Shown: positions 52,280-60,649 of the stretch, in pieces
Layout of the letters: every line of letters starts with the position of its first letter
Numbering within the stretch: the stretch's first letter is position 1
Assembly: GCF_010993705.1 (NCBI RefSeq)
Contig: NZ_WOFO01000002.1
Location: forward strand, 248,001 to 312,000
DNA length: 64,000 bases
Direction of reading: 5' to 3'
Origin: Cyclobacterium sp. SYSU L10401
GTDB lineage: Bacteria; Bacteroidota; Bacteroidia; Cytophagales; Cyclobacteriaceae
Translations under genes and position numbers: made by a program
The notes under the pieces: model-generated
Seen by the model: only the letters and a program-made list of their open reading frames with translations
What the model was told of the DNA's origin: nothing
Databases searched by the model: none

Positions 52280-53263
52280 TTATATTTTACAATTTTTATA
52301 GGTTATTTTTAGCGTCCTTTCGCCGGTATTTTCCACATCAAATGCAACCAGGTTTTTCAGACCGTACAATACCGCAAACAAGTTCCCATTGGCATAGGTC
52401 GCTTTGATCTGACATTGATCCATTCCCTCGCCCACTAATTCAATCCTGTAATTGTATATGGAAGCCAGCCGCTGTATCACTTCATCGAAGGGATCCATAT
52501 CGAAGGATACAGAACCCGCTTTCCAATCCAGAAAAGAATCAGAATCCATTTCGGCTATCGCAAAGCGCTCAGCACCGGGAATGGCCGTAGCCATTTGCCT
52601 GGGCTGCAGTTCCACACCACTTGCGTCGGCTGTGGAAGTTTGGTGAAAAACAGCTACCTTTCCGCTTTGCACCGCCACTTTTACAGGCAATTCCTGGTGT
52701 GCCCTGACATTAAACGCCGTTCCCAAAACTACCGTCTTTACCCCCTGGCTGTTTACTTCAAAAGTTGCCCCCTTGTCTTTTACCACCTCAAAAAAAGCTT
52801 CTCCATCCAATTCAACTTCCCTTTTTCCATTCACAAATTCCTTGGGGAACCGCAGCCTGGTATTGGTATTTAGAAATGCAATGCTGCCATCTGGCAGGGT
52901 AATGGAGGCCTTCTGCCGCTCATTGGTGATCCTTTCTTCCCAAACCATATTTGGGGTTAATTGCTGGACTTGATACCCCAGATAAGCAAGACCTATCAAT
53001 AATAAAAAAGATGCAGCCCATCTCATCATCCCATAGTTGGAAGTCGTGGTAACTGTTCTTGATTGGAGCCTTGAATCAATTTTTTCCTTCATCTTGTATT
53101 TTAACTCCACTTCCTCCAGGCTATCCATCTCCCAATCCAATTCCCGTCGCTGTAGCTGATCCAAAATCCGCAGCAATTTGGCATCTTCTATATTATTCAG
53201 CTCTCCCGTACTTCTTTTCTGAAGCAGATTTAGGAATTCTTTTTTATTCATCTCACTTAGCAT
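52280..53263 (-). CDS. FecR-like anti-sigma factor
   Basis: This 327-residue inner-membrane protein has a cytoplasmic N-terminus of about 80 residues, a single helix at about 79-97 (AASFLLLIGLAYLGYQV), a periplasmic FecR domain at about 115-215 (KASITLPDGSIAFLNTNTRL; REVELDGEAFFEV), and a C-terminal DUF4974-like domain (DPFDEVIQRLASIYNYRIEL). It receives the signal from the STN domain of SusC and controls the ECF sigma factor. Met1 or Met5 could be the start. It lies between the sigma factor gene and SusC, the usual order. Confidence 0.93.
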   Translation of the reverse strand: MLSEMNKKEFLNLLQKRSTGELNNIEDAKLLRILDQLQRRELDWEMDSLEEVELKYKMKEKIDSRLQSRTVTTTSNYGMMRWAASFLLLIGLAYLGYQVQQLTPNMVWEERITNERQKASITLPDGSIAFLNTNTRLRFPKEFVNGKREVELDGEAFFEVVKDKGATFEVNSQGVKTVVLGTAFNVRAHQELPVKVAVQSGKVAVFHQTSTADASGVELQPRQMATAIPGAERFAIAEMDSDSFLDWKAGSVSFDMDPFDEVIQRLASIYNYRIELVGEGMDQCQIKATYANGNLFAVLYGLKNLVAFDVENTGERTLKITYKNCKI

Positions 53264-53399
53264 CTAAAGGATAGTACCTTTAACCCACTGAAATACTTAC
53301 GACCCAGGAGAAAAAAAATTACAAAGGCTAGAATTGGCCAATTTTAAATGCGTAAACTCCAAATAAAAAGGGAATTAATAATCATAAAAAATAAAAACA

Positions 53400-53986
53400 T
53401 CAAAATAAAATATAAGTAGGATTACCTAACAGCAGAGCGGCCCAAAAATAAATTTGGTTAAGGTTTTTTTTAATGGATTTAAGTGCTTTGTACAGATGGG
53501 CCTCTACCGTCCGGACAGATATATTCATTTTTACGGCAATTTCCTGATTAGACATCTCAGCTTCCCGGCTCAACTGAAATACTTCTTTGCACTTTTCCGG
53601 AAGGGCAAGAACACTCTTCTTCAAAATTTTATCCACTTCCTCATATTCCAAAAAATGATCCGCCTCCAGCTGTTCGGGAAGGTGAGAAAAGATACTTTCC
53701 AGATCTGTGGTTTGTTTTATATTCCTGACCAGATTCAAGACCTGAAATTTTACTGCCCTAAAAAGATAAGCCTCCAGATGATTGATCTTTTTCTTTTGGG
53801 CTCTCTCCCATAAACCTAAGAATACTTCCTGAACCACATCCTCACAAAGCACCTGGTCCTCAAAAATCTTATAGGCATAACAATAAAGTCTTTTCCAATA
53901 CCTATCGTAAATGGTATCAAAGGCACTTTTGTCTTGGTGAAACAATGCCTCGCAAAGGGCTTTATCGGTTATTTTGGGTTGGGCCA
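53400..53986 (-). CDS. ECF sigma factor, FecI-like (Bacteroidota family)
   Basis: This 195-residue sigma-70 family factor starts at the ATG at 53984-53986; an in-frame TTG three codons upstream is less likely. Region 2 is at about 22-85 (FDTIYDRYWKRLYCYAYKIF; CEDVVQEVFLGLW) and region 4 helix-turn-helix at about 130-180 (ALPEKCKEVFQLSREAEMSN; IAVKMNISVRTVEAHLYKAL). With FecR and the STN domain of SusC it forms a trans-envelope switch that turns on the downstream PUL when its glycan is present. A short hydrophobic tail (FWAALLLGNPTYILF) follows region 4. Confidence 0.93.
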
Positions 53987-54150
53987 TTCTTTTCAAAGAA
54001 TGTCAATTTAGAATTTTTTTACCAATCAAAAAATTGCCAACGTAAAAATTACACATCTCCTCTCCTCCCGCAGATTCGTTCTTTCATTTTCCGATTCGTA
54101 AACTGTTATTGAAGTCACTTCACCCAATCCCCGCATTCATTCATAGCTTT

Positions 54151-54372
54151 TTAAGGCTGGTTCTTTTTCCTGGGTTTGTAAAGTAATTTGAACACTACTG
54201 CAATAACGATAAAAGAAAGGATGATATAAAAAACTATTCGTATAGGAGAAGGATTTAAGGGGTAGTCGTCCCCTGAGTCCTGACCGGTTTGGGCCAACGC
54301 ATATTGGAGTTGAACCAAAGAGAAAAAAAGTACCATCAATAGCTGCTTCCAAATATTAGTTAAACGTTTCAT
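54151..54372 (-). CDS. Small membrane protein with signal peptide
   Basis: This 73-residue protein has an N-terminal signal-like helix (8-27, ending YALAQ), a short polar periplasmic segment (TGQDSGDDYPLNPSP), one transmembrane helix at about 45-64 (FYIILSFIVIAVVFKLLY) and a basic cytoplasmic end (KPRKKNQP). I do not recognise the family. It stands alone between the glycerophosphodiesterase gene and the sigma factor gene, 165 bp from the latter, all on the minus strand. The clear signal-spacer-helix layout supports a real gene. Confidence 0.6.
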   Translation of the reverse strand: MKRLTNIWKQLLMVLFFSLVQLQYALAQTGQDSGDDYPLNPSPIRIVFYIILSFIVIAVVFKLLYKPRKKNQP

Positions 54373-54615
54373 AATTTCATCTGTTTGTTAACAAATACCA
54401 TCACAAAAACCCCTCCAATTAAGCAGAAAGCATGAGATTATTTTACCAATCTGCGTAAATAGAATGTAAAACTTTTTGGCATTCTCGATTGGAAAAGCTA
54501 ACATTTGGGCGCAACGCTACATCATTTGATTGAATAATAGATATAGGCCATTTATCTTACCGATTGGCAGTTTGAAGTAGTGAAATCTAAAGGCTCCGGA
54601 ATAGTCAACGGATTT

Positions 54616-55440
54616 TCAATAGATAGGTTTAACTGGTTTTAGACCATTATCCCCTGCCCAATCCATAGCTGCAGCAATGTCATTCACTAATGGAAAATCA
54701 ACCCCCAATTCAAAAAGTGCCTCAAAAACAACCGGATCATCGGTACCAAAATAATTCACTTTGATTCCTTTTTCATGTAACATCCGGGCATAATCCTTAA
54801 ATTCAGGTAAGATCTCTCCCCGTAATTGAATGAAATTTGCTCCCATTTCGATTGTAGCAGCTACATAATCCCTGCCTCCAGTTAACCTCTCCATATTGCA
54901 AATTAATACCGAATCCGATGCCTTTCGAGCACCAAGGCGAGCCTGCTCCTGCACCGCTAAAAATGCCTGATGACTCCTGCCCGTTTCTTCCAGTAACCTG
55001 ACAACGCAGCTTCCCAGGGATTGCCCCCCTCTTAAATGGATGTTTAACCAGACATTCCGTGGCATGACCTCCAGCACTTCCTCCAGTAAGGGGATTTGGA
55101 TGCCGGAAAATTGATCGCCTTTCCAACTCCCTGCATCCAACCGTTTGAGTTCGGATAAAGTCAGTGCAGCTACCGCCCCACTTCCATTGGTGGTGCGGTC
55201 CACCGTAGCATCGTGCATCAGCACCAATGCAGAGTCCCTACTAAACTGCACGTCCAGCTCGATCATATGAGCCCCCACTCTTATGGCTTCCAGAAAAGCC
55301 GGGATGGTATTTTCAGGATGACTGGCCATGGCTCCTCTATGTGCGCAAAAACCTTTTTCTGGCATTTCGAAATCCTGTGCCACAATAGGCACCGTACTCA
55401 GCACGAGAAGAAAAATGAAGACGATTAGTTTTTGAATCAT
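54616..55440 (-). CDS. Glycerophosphodiester phosphodiesterase, exported
   Basis: This 274-residue GDPD-family enzyme has a signal peptide to about residue 21 (VPIVAQ). The catalytic core starts FCAHRGAMASHPENT with the general-acid His and Arg, followed by IELDVQFSRDSALVLMHD and DRTTNGSG. It would hydrolyse a glycerophosphodiester or, as in some Bacteroidota GDPDs, another phosphodiester in the periplasm. It is the last gene of the LacI-linked minus-strand operon, 30 bp after mannonate dehydratase. Confidence 0.9.
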   Translation of the reverse strand: MIQKLIVFIFLLVLSTVPIVAQDFEMPEKGFCAHRGAMASHPENTIPAFLEAIRVGAHMIELDVQFSRDSALVLMHDATVDRTTNGSGAVAALTLSELKRLDAGSWKGDQFSGIQIPLLEEVLEVMPRNVWLNIHLRGGQSLGSCVVRLLEETGRSHQAFLAVQEQARLGARKASDSVLICNMERLTGGRDYVAATIEMGANFIQLRGEILPEFKDYARMLHEKGIKVNYFGTDDPVVFEALFELGVDFPLVNDIAAAMDWAGDNGLKPVKPIY

Positions 55441-55470
55441 TTCAATTCAGCAAAAATCAATGGATTTTTA

Positions 55471-56631
55471 TTAAATGTGCTTTTCCAAAGCCATTTCCAA
55501 ACCCCTCAATTCTGCCAGTCCCTTTAACCGGCCAATCGCAGAATAACCGGGAATGGTTTCCTTCTGCAAATCGTCCAGCATTTGATGCCCATGATCAGGA
55601 CGAAATGGAATGGGCTTGGACCGGTTTTTATTAATTTTCACCAATCGTTTCATGACCTCAAACATATCCACATCTCCATCGAGGTGATCGGATTCGTGGA
55701 AATTGCCTCTTTCGTCTTTCTTTACATTTCGGAGGTGGACAAAATGGATGCGATCCGCCACGGCACTGATGATTTCAGGTAAATCATTTTCTTTCCCGGC
55801 TCCCAAAGATCCGGTACAAAGACAGATTCCATTGAAAGGCTCCCTGATGGCATCCGTGATGAATACCAAATCTTCCAGACCGGAAGCAATCCGTGGCAAA
55901 CCTAAAATAGAATAAGGCGGATCATCCGGGTGAAGGGTCATGGTCATCCCATATTTTTCGCAGGTACTTTGGATGCCCTTTAAAAAATATAGCAAATTTT
56001 CTCGCAATCCTTCCTTCCCAATGGATTGATAGCGTGAAATGCTCCTAGAAAGCCCTTCCAAGGTCATGCTTTTCTCTGTGGGAACTCCCATGAGGATAAT
56101 ATCCGCCAGTTCCTGCTTTCTTTTGGCAGACATGGCCGTCCATTTGTCACTTGCCTGGTCCACAATGGGAGCAGGGTATTCTGCCCTTGCTCCTTCCCGC
56201 TTTAATACAAAAAGATCAAAGGCGGCCAGATCTGCCCAGTCAAAATACAAGGCACGGGCACCAGAAGGCATCTCCAGGGAAAGGTCTGTTCGTGTCCAAT
56301 CCAAAACAGGCATAAAATTATAACAGACCAGCCGGATACCTGCCTGAGCGAGGTGAACCAACGTTTGCCGGTAATTTTCCAAGAACTGTTCACAATCTTC
56401 TGCCCTGGTTTTGATGGATTCATGTACCGGAACGGATTCCACTACCGTCCAAACCAGACCGGCTGCTTCAATTATTTTTTTTCTTTCCAGGATTTCTTCC
56501 AGGGGCCAGACTTCTCCATGAGGAATATGGTGCAGGGCCGATACCACATCAGAAGCGCCGGCCTGGCGAATATCCTGCAAGGATACAGGATCATTCGGCC
56601 CAAACCAGCGCCAGCTTTGAATCAAAGACAT
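55471..56631 (-). CDS. uxuA: Mannonate dehydratase
   Basis: This 386-residue enzyme converts D-mannonate to 2-keto-3-deoxy-D-gluconate in hexuronate catabolism. The N-terminal SWRWFGPNDPVSLQDIRQ, SALHHIPHGEVW and the metal-site region TLHPDDPPYSILGLPRIAS with CLCTGSLGAG and HLRNVKKDERG are diagnostic. The length is normal. The enzyme is cytoplasmic, so an upstream pathway must give mannonate or a related acid. It is encoded in an operon with an oxidoreductase, ThuA and DUF6807 proteins, which suggests a plant or algal polysaccharide-derived substrate. Confidence 0.93.
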   Translation of the reverse strand: MSLIQSWRWFGPNDPVSLQDIRQAGASDVVSALHHIPHGEVWPLEEILERKKIIEAAGLVWTVVESVPVHESIKTRAEDCEQFLENYRQTLVHLAQAGIRLVCYNFMPVLDWTRTDLSLEMPSGARALYFDWADLAAFDLFVLKREGARAEYPAPIVDQASDKWTAMSAKRKQELADIILMGVPTEKSMTLEGLSRSISRYQSIGKEGLRENLLYFLKGIQSTCEKYGMTMTLHPDDPPYSILGLPRIASGLEDLVFITDAIREPFNGICLCTGSLGAGKENDLPEIISAVADRIHFVHLRNVKKDERGNFHESDHLDGDVDMFEVMKRLVKINKNRSKPIPFRPDHGHQMLDDLQKETIPGYSAIGRLKGLAELRGLEMALEKHI

Positions 56632-56664
56632 ACTTGTTTGCTATCCTTTGTTAAAATAATTTGC

Positions 56665-58086
56665 TCAAATCACGTATTGAGTTCCGTAAGGATGCCTGTT
56701 GGGCCGGGACAGCATGGCATTGGCCTCATCGTCATTTTTGAATTTTTCACGTATGGGATCCCAGTACAATTTTCTTGGCAGCTTCATGGCAATATGGGAA
56801 AGCAAACAAGCACTGCAGGATCTGTGCGCCACCTCTACAGGTGCTATGGGTTGTTCTCTGGAAACAATACAATCCAACCAGTTTTTATGCTGCTCTTCAC
56901 TTGCATACAAATGGATCTCCTCAGGCCCTATTTCTGAAGTTAGTATCTTTTGATCGCTGGCCTTGAAGGCCTCGCTGGCTTTTCCACCTGGTACAGGATC
57001 ACTGTCCGTTACACCTACATTACCACGGGCAACGAAAATCCACCCCTCTGTTCCTTCAAACCTTACACCATTGGGATAATCCCCACTGACTTCCATGATC
57101 ACATCATTGTCATATTTTGCAGTAACTTTAAAATCTCCGTGAACCGTCCAAAGTCCATCGGTAGGAAAGGAAGCAGAGGCCTCAAGCTCTATGGGACCAG
57201 AATACTCTTTGCCCATTCCCCAATGGGCGATATCCAGGTGATGGGCACCCCAGCCAGTAATCATTCCAGCTCCGAACTGTTCGCACCTGAGCCATCCTGG
57301 CCTGGAACGAAGATTATCCTGAGAATGGACCCTGTCCAGGGTATAGGGCACCCAGGGTGTGGACCCCAGCCACATGTCGTAATTCAAGTTGTCCGGTACC
57401 GGCATTTCTTCCGGATTTCCACCCGCAGGATCACCTGGCAATCCTACTAAAATCCTTTCCACCTTTCCTATTCGACCGTTCCTTACCAATTCACAGGCCC
57501 TTTTAAATTGAGGCCAGGGGTTCATGGATCGCTGCTGGCTTCCTATTTGGAAGATGGCACCGGTCCTGTGAATGGTATCACTCATCATCCTCCCTTCCTC
57601 TATGGTTAATGAGGTAGGTTTTTGCAAGTAGATATCTTTTCCAGCAAGGGCAGCCTCCATGGCAGGCTGGGCATGCCAATGGTCTGGCGTACTGATAATA
57701 ACTGCATCTACGTCTTTGTGATTGATCATTTCCTTGTAATCTTCAAAGACTTTTACATCCACATAATTGCTGCTTCCGGTTTTGTCGGCATAATATTTTT
57801 CTATCCAGGTTTTGCCCTGCGCAGCACGATTCCGGTCCACATCCGCCACAGCTACCACCCTGGCAATGTCATTTTTCATGGTCTCCGGCAAATCATGGGT
57901 CATGGCTATTCTACCAAAGCCTACCTGCCCTATATTGATCTTATTACTGGGAGCATTTTTCCCAAATACCGATGCCGGAACTATGGTTGGAAATCCCGTA
58001 ACGGCCAGGGAAGCTGCCAGAGCTCCCTTGGTACTGGATTTCATAAAATTTCTTCTGGAAAGATTGGATTGTTTTTCTTTTTTCAT
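56665..58086 (-). CDS. Gfo/Idh/MocA-family oxidoreductase with Tat signal
   Basis: This 473-residue NAD(P)-binding protein has a twin-arginine signal (SRRNFMKSS, residues about 10-40). A Rossmann domain at about 48-175 has GQVGFGRIAM, VVAVADVDRNRA and ISTPDHWH followed by QKPTSLT, the equivalent of the EKP motif. A substrate-binding domain follows with GWGAHHLDIAHWGMG. Exported members of this family are common in glycan-degrading Bacteroidota and may oxidise sugars with bound cofactor. It lies between the ThuA-like and uxuA genes on the same strand. Confidence 0.9.
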   Translation of the reverse strand: MKKEKQSNLSRRNFMKSSTKGALAASLAVTGFPTIVPASVFGKNAPSNKINIGQVGFGRIAMTHDLPETMKNDIARVVAVADVDRNRAAQGKTWIEKYYADKTGSSNYVDVKVFEDYKEMINHKDVDAVIISTPDHWHAQPAMEAALAGKDIYLQKPTSLTIEEGRMMSDTIHRTGAIFQIGSQQRSMNPWPQFKRACELVRNGRIGKVERILVGLPGDPAGGNPEEMPVPDNLNYDMWLGSTPWVPYTLDRVHSQDNLRSRPGWLRCEQFGAGMITGWGAHHLDIAHWGMGKEYSGPIELEASASFPTDGLWTVHGDFKVTAKYDNDVIMEVSGDYPNGVRFEGTEGWIFVARGNVGVTDSDPVPGGKASEAFKASDQKILTSEIGPEEIHLYASEEQHKNWLDCIVSREQPIAPVEVAHRSCSACLLSHIAMKLPRKLYWDPIREKFKNDDEANAMLSRPNRHPYGTQYVI

Positions 58087-58163
58087 GGAAACACGTGTTT
58101 TGGTTGTCCTGTTTATTGATTGTTATTTTAAATGGTTCAAATCAGTTGACATACCCTTTGGCA

Positions 58164-59039
58164 CTAAAACTTAACCGGAGTATCCCAGGCTGTTGCATAG
58201 ATTTTCGAATCATCTTTTTTACTGATTTTTCCGGCAATATAATTCATTCCCTGATAAATATGTTGCACAAATACGGGGTCTTTATAATCATCCTTGTGGT
58301 GACCCAAAGCCGTCACCCAGACATGCCCCCCATCAAAATCCTGATACCAGACAGCTGGATAAAATCTGTGAAACGGAGAGGAAAGTTCCAGTACCCGCTC
58401 CTGTTGGTCCGTATTCAGAGACTCCAGATCATGGGCCATGACCACCTTTATCCCAGGGTATAGTTCCTGCATCAGGTAGCACTCATCCTCTCTGGTCCAG
58501 ACATCTGGCAAGCCGGATACAGATACATGTGATTTATCGATTATATTTATATTAAATTCCTGAAATTTCGGATGCCAGACAAAGCGACCTCCGATCAGCA
58601 TTTTGAACCATTCCCAGTTCCTTTCTGTACCAACAGCAGAATGGATACCCACAATACCCCCTCCGGATTGAATGTATTTTCTAAAAGCCAGCCGCTGGGC
58701 ATTGGTATCAAATACATCGTTGTTTGTACTGGTAAAAACCATCAAATCAATATCCTCCAAATTCCTGCTTGTAAAGAAGGAAGGGTCTTCTGAAATGGTA
58801 ATGTCAAAACCTTGCTCCTCCGCCATTCTTTCCAGGCAATCCACGGCATAAGGGATGTTGTCATGCACAAAACCTTCTCCGTTTTTTGTGTAAACCAAAA
58901 CCCTTTTATTCTTAAGGTTATTTTTGGGAGTTTCGGCGTAGCCTTTTACCACAACCATGGAGAAAATCATGAACAGCAAGGCCAGACAGGTAGTTTTAAA
59001 ATTAGTCATTGACTCCATTTCAATGCGTATAATGGTCAT
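58164..59039 (-). CDS. ThuA-like domain protein, exported
   Basis: This 291-residue protein has a signal peptide that starts best at Met11 (MTNFKTTCLALLFMIFSMVV), although the first ATG lies only 2 bp after the stop of the upstream gene. The ThuA-type class I amidotransferase-like fold has RVLVYTKNGEGFVHDNIPYA, DLMVFTSTNNDVF, GGGIVGIHSAVGTERNWEWF and HVWVTALGHHKDDY. Such proteins accompany Gfo/Idh/MocA oxidoreductases in sugar catabolic loci; their reaction is not settled, but a link to keto-sugars has been suggested. Operon neighbours: DUF6807 upstream, oxidoreductase downstream. Confidence 0.88.
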   Translation of the reverse strand: MTIIRIEMESMTNFKTTCLALLFMIFSMVVVKGYAETPKNNLKNKRVLVYTKNGEGFVHDNIPYAVDCLERMAEEQGFDITISEDPSFFTSRNLEDIDLMVFTSTNNDVFDTNAQRLAFRKYIQSGGGIVGIHSAVGTERNWEWFKMLIGGRFVWHPKFQEFNINIIDKSHVSVSGLPDVWTREDECYLMQELYPGIKVVMAHDLESLNTDQQERVLELSSPFHRFYPAVWYQDFDGGHVWVTALGHHKDDYKDPVFVQHIYQGMNYIAGKISKKDDSKIYATAWDTPVKF

Positions 59040-59041
59040 CT

Positions 59042-60292
59042 TTAATCTTTATGGATGGTGATTTTTGGGCTATGTGCAAATTGCTGCCAGGCAGCTTCGG
59101 CTTCTTCGCTACTGATCTTCTTTGAAGAAACCAAAAACCTGTAAGTAAGCAAATAGGTTTTTCCGGGATCCAGATCCCAATCCATGTTTTTTGTTGGGGC
59201 AAAATTGGCATACATGTCTCCCCTGTCATATATATCCTCCGGCCAGATCCGCAGAGGTTCGGGATGATTGTAATTGGAGGGGAATGACATCATCACCACG
59301 GATGCAAAATCCTCATCTATTTCACCCTGAACGATGCACCATCTTGCCAGACTTCCATCAGCAGATTTTCTATCCAGGCCTTCAGAAGTGATTACTTCAC
59401 TGTTATTTCTGTCCCACTTCTCTGTAGCTCTCCATCCCAGGCTTCCATAGCGGTATTCTTTTAAAATCACCGGATGATCGGTAGCCGGGTTGAGCATGAT
59501 ACTGATATCAGCCAGGTAATAATCTTCCTCTTCATCGAGTGCAAAAATGCGGGTTCCCTGTACTTCAGTCATGGCTACTTCCGGCTCATCTCTATTTTGC
59601 AATACCAGGTGTTCATGCAAAACCTTGTAGCCGGCAAAAACCGGCCCCTGGGTTTTACTTACAAAGTTCGCAAATCGAACCGTTCCCTGTTTCTCCTTGA
59701 GGTTCCAGAAATCGATGGTTTCTCCTTTAAACTCAGCTCTTGTCCAGGGGTTCCATAGCCCATAATGGTGGTAATGGTCCGGTGGCTGAATTCTGGTCAG
59801 AGACTTTCCTGAAGGTGACCACATGGGGTGCACAAAACCACTACGCGCATAGGCCGGATCAGCTCCTTCGGGCGGGTAGGCAATGGCATGGTTGTATTGC
59901 CATAAGTCCCGGTCCCCTTTTTTTATGATCAAAGCTTTATCTGTTTGAGAAATATTAAGACTGCCGGATTTCATTGGGTGTTGCTTTTTATGGATCTCAA
60001 AGGACCTTACCCTTTCACCACCTGCCGTAGGTTTCACTATCCAATAGATGGTCCGTCCCTGCATATTATCTATCTGAAAAGGAATTTCTACACTTGCATC
60101 AGCAGTTACCTCCACTAATGTTAACAAGGAATCCGGTACATGCGTTATCGGATCTAAAGGAATAGAAACAGGGTAGGCGTAGGTAGACACCGCTGGCAGT
60201 TCTACTTCCAATGTAGCTATCTTTTGTGCCAAACCTAAAATTGGAAACGAAAAAGATAGGAACAAAACAATGAACTGTTTAATTTTATTCAT
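59042..60292 (-). CDS. DUF6807 (PmoA-annotated) family protein, exported
   Basis: This 416-residue protein has a signal peptide to about residue 22. The core has GFVHPMWSPSGKSLTRIQPP, DHYHHYGLWNPWT and YRYGSLGWRATEKWDR, hallmarks of the family that databases label methane oxygenase PmoA, now DUF6807; there is no relation to methane monooxygenase. The function is unknown; frequent pairing with Gfo/Idh/MocA and ThuA proteins suggests sugar processing. It is the first gene of the LacI-linked operon, 2 bp before ThuA, divergent from the regulator. Confidence 0.85.
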   Translation of the reverse strand: MNKIKQFIVLFLSFSFPILGLAQKIATLEVELPAVSTYAYPVSIPLDPITHVPDSLLTLVEVTADASVEIPFQIDNMQGRTIYWIVKPTAGGERVRSFEIHKKQHPMKSGSLNISQTDKALIIKKGDRDLWQYNHAIAYPPEGADPAYARSGFVHPMWSPSGKSLTRIQPPDHYHHYGLWNPWTRAEFKGETIDFWNLKEKQGTVRFANFVSKTQGPVFAGYKVLHEHLVLQNRDEPEVAMTEVQGTRIFALDEEEDYYLADISIMLNPATDHPVILKEYRYGSLGWRATEKWDRNNSEVITSEGLDRKSADGSLARWCIVQGEIDEDFASVVMMSFPSNYNHPEPLRIWPEDIYDRGDMYANFAPTKNMDWDLDPGKTYLLTYRFLVSSKKISSEEAEAAWQQFAHSPKITIHKD

Positions 60293-60355
60293 AGATTAAT
60301 TGGGATGTAATGTGCTTTGCTAATAAACGTAAACATATCAATATATTTATTTTGT

Positions 60356-60369
60356 TACAACCGATTTCA
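60356..60369. promoter_or_regulatory. LacI-family operator proximal to the DUF6807 operon
   Basis: TACAACCGATTTCA matches TGnAAnCGnTTnCA with one mismatch. The 12-base core CAACCGATTTCA is the exact reverse complement of TGAAATCGGTTG at 60584-60595. It lies 64 bp upstream of the DUF6807 start. Confidence 0.75.
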
Positions 60370-60583
60370 TATAATTTTATGGTTCCTATTATCCATTTAT
60401 TCAGGAAAACAATAAAGGACAAAAAAAATGATTTGTAAAATCCGCCAAATAAATGAAAAGTTTTTCATCATTAACCAGCTACATATCTTGGTTTCAATTT
60501 CGAAATTTATTAAAATTAGGTATTTTATTCTTTTTTAAACCAAAACTTAGGTTATAATACTTTAATCCAAATTTTAAATGTAT

Positions 60584-60597
60584 TGAAATCGGTTGCA
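60584..60597. promoter_or_regulatory. LacI-family operator proximal to the regulator gene
   Basis: TGAAATCGGTTGCA matches every fixed position of the LacI-family pattern TGnAAnCGnTTnCA. It lies 53 bp before the regulator ATG and suggests autoregulation. Confidence 0.8.
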
Positions 60598-60649
60598 TAC
60601 TTCTAAAATTATTTCTAATATTATTTGTGCTAAGAATTGAAGTAAATTA

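Larger units (their letters stand above)
60293..60649. other. Divergent control region of the DUF6807 operon and the LacI-type regulator
   Basis: These 357 AT-rich bases contain no gene. They hold two LacI-family operators, one near each transcription unit (described separately). The spacing between operator centres is about 228 bp, which would allow a repression loop. Confidence 0.6.

Noticed and set aside
56353-56937. 194-codon plus-strand open frame over uxuA and the oxidoreductase gene
   Set aside because: It is antisense to two well-supported genes and has no coherent domain.
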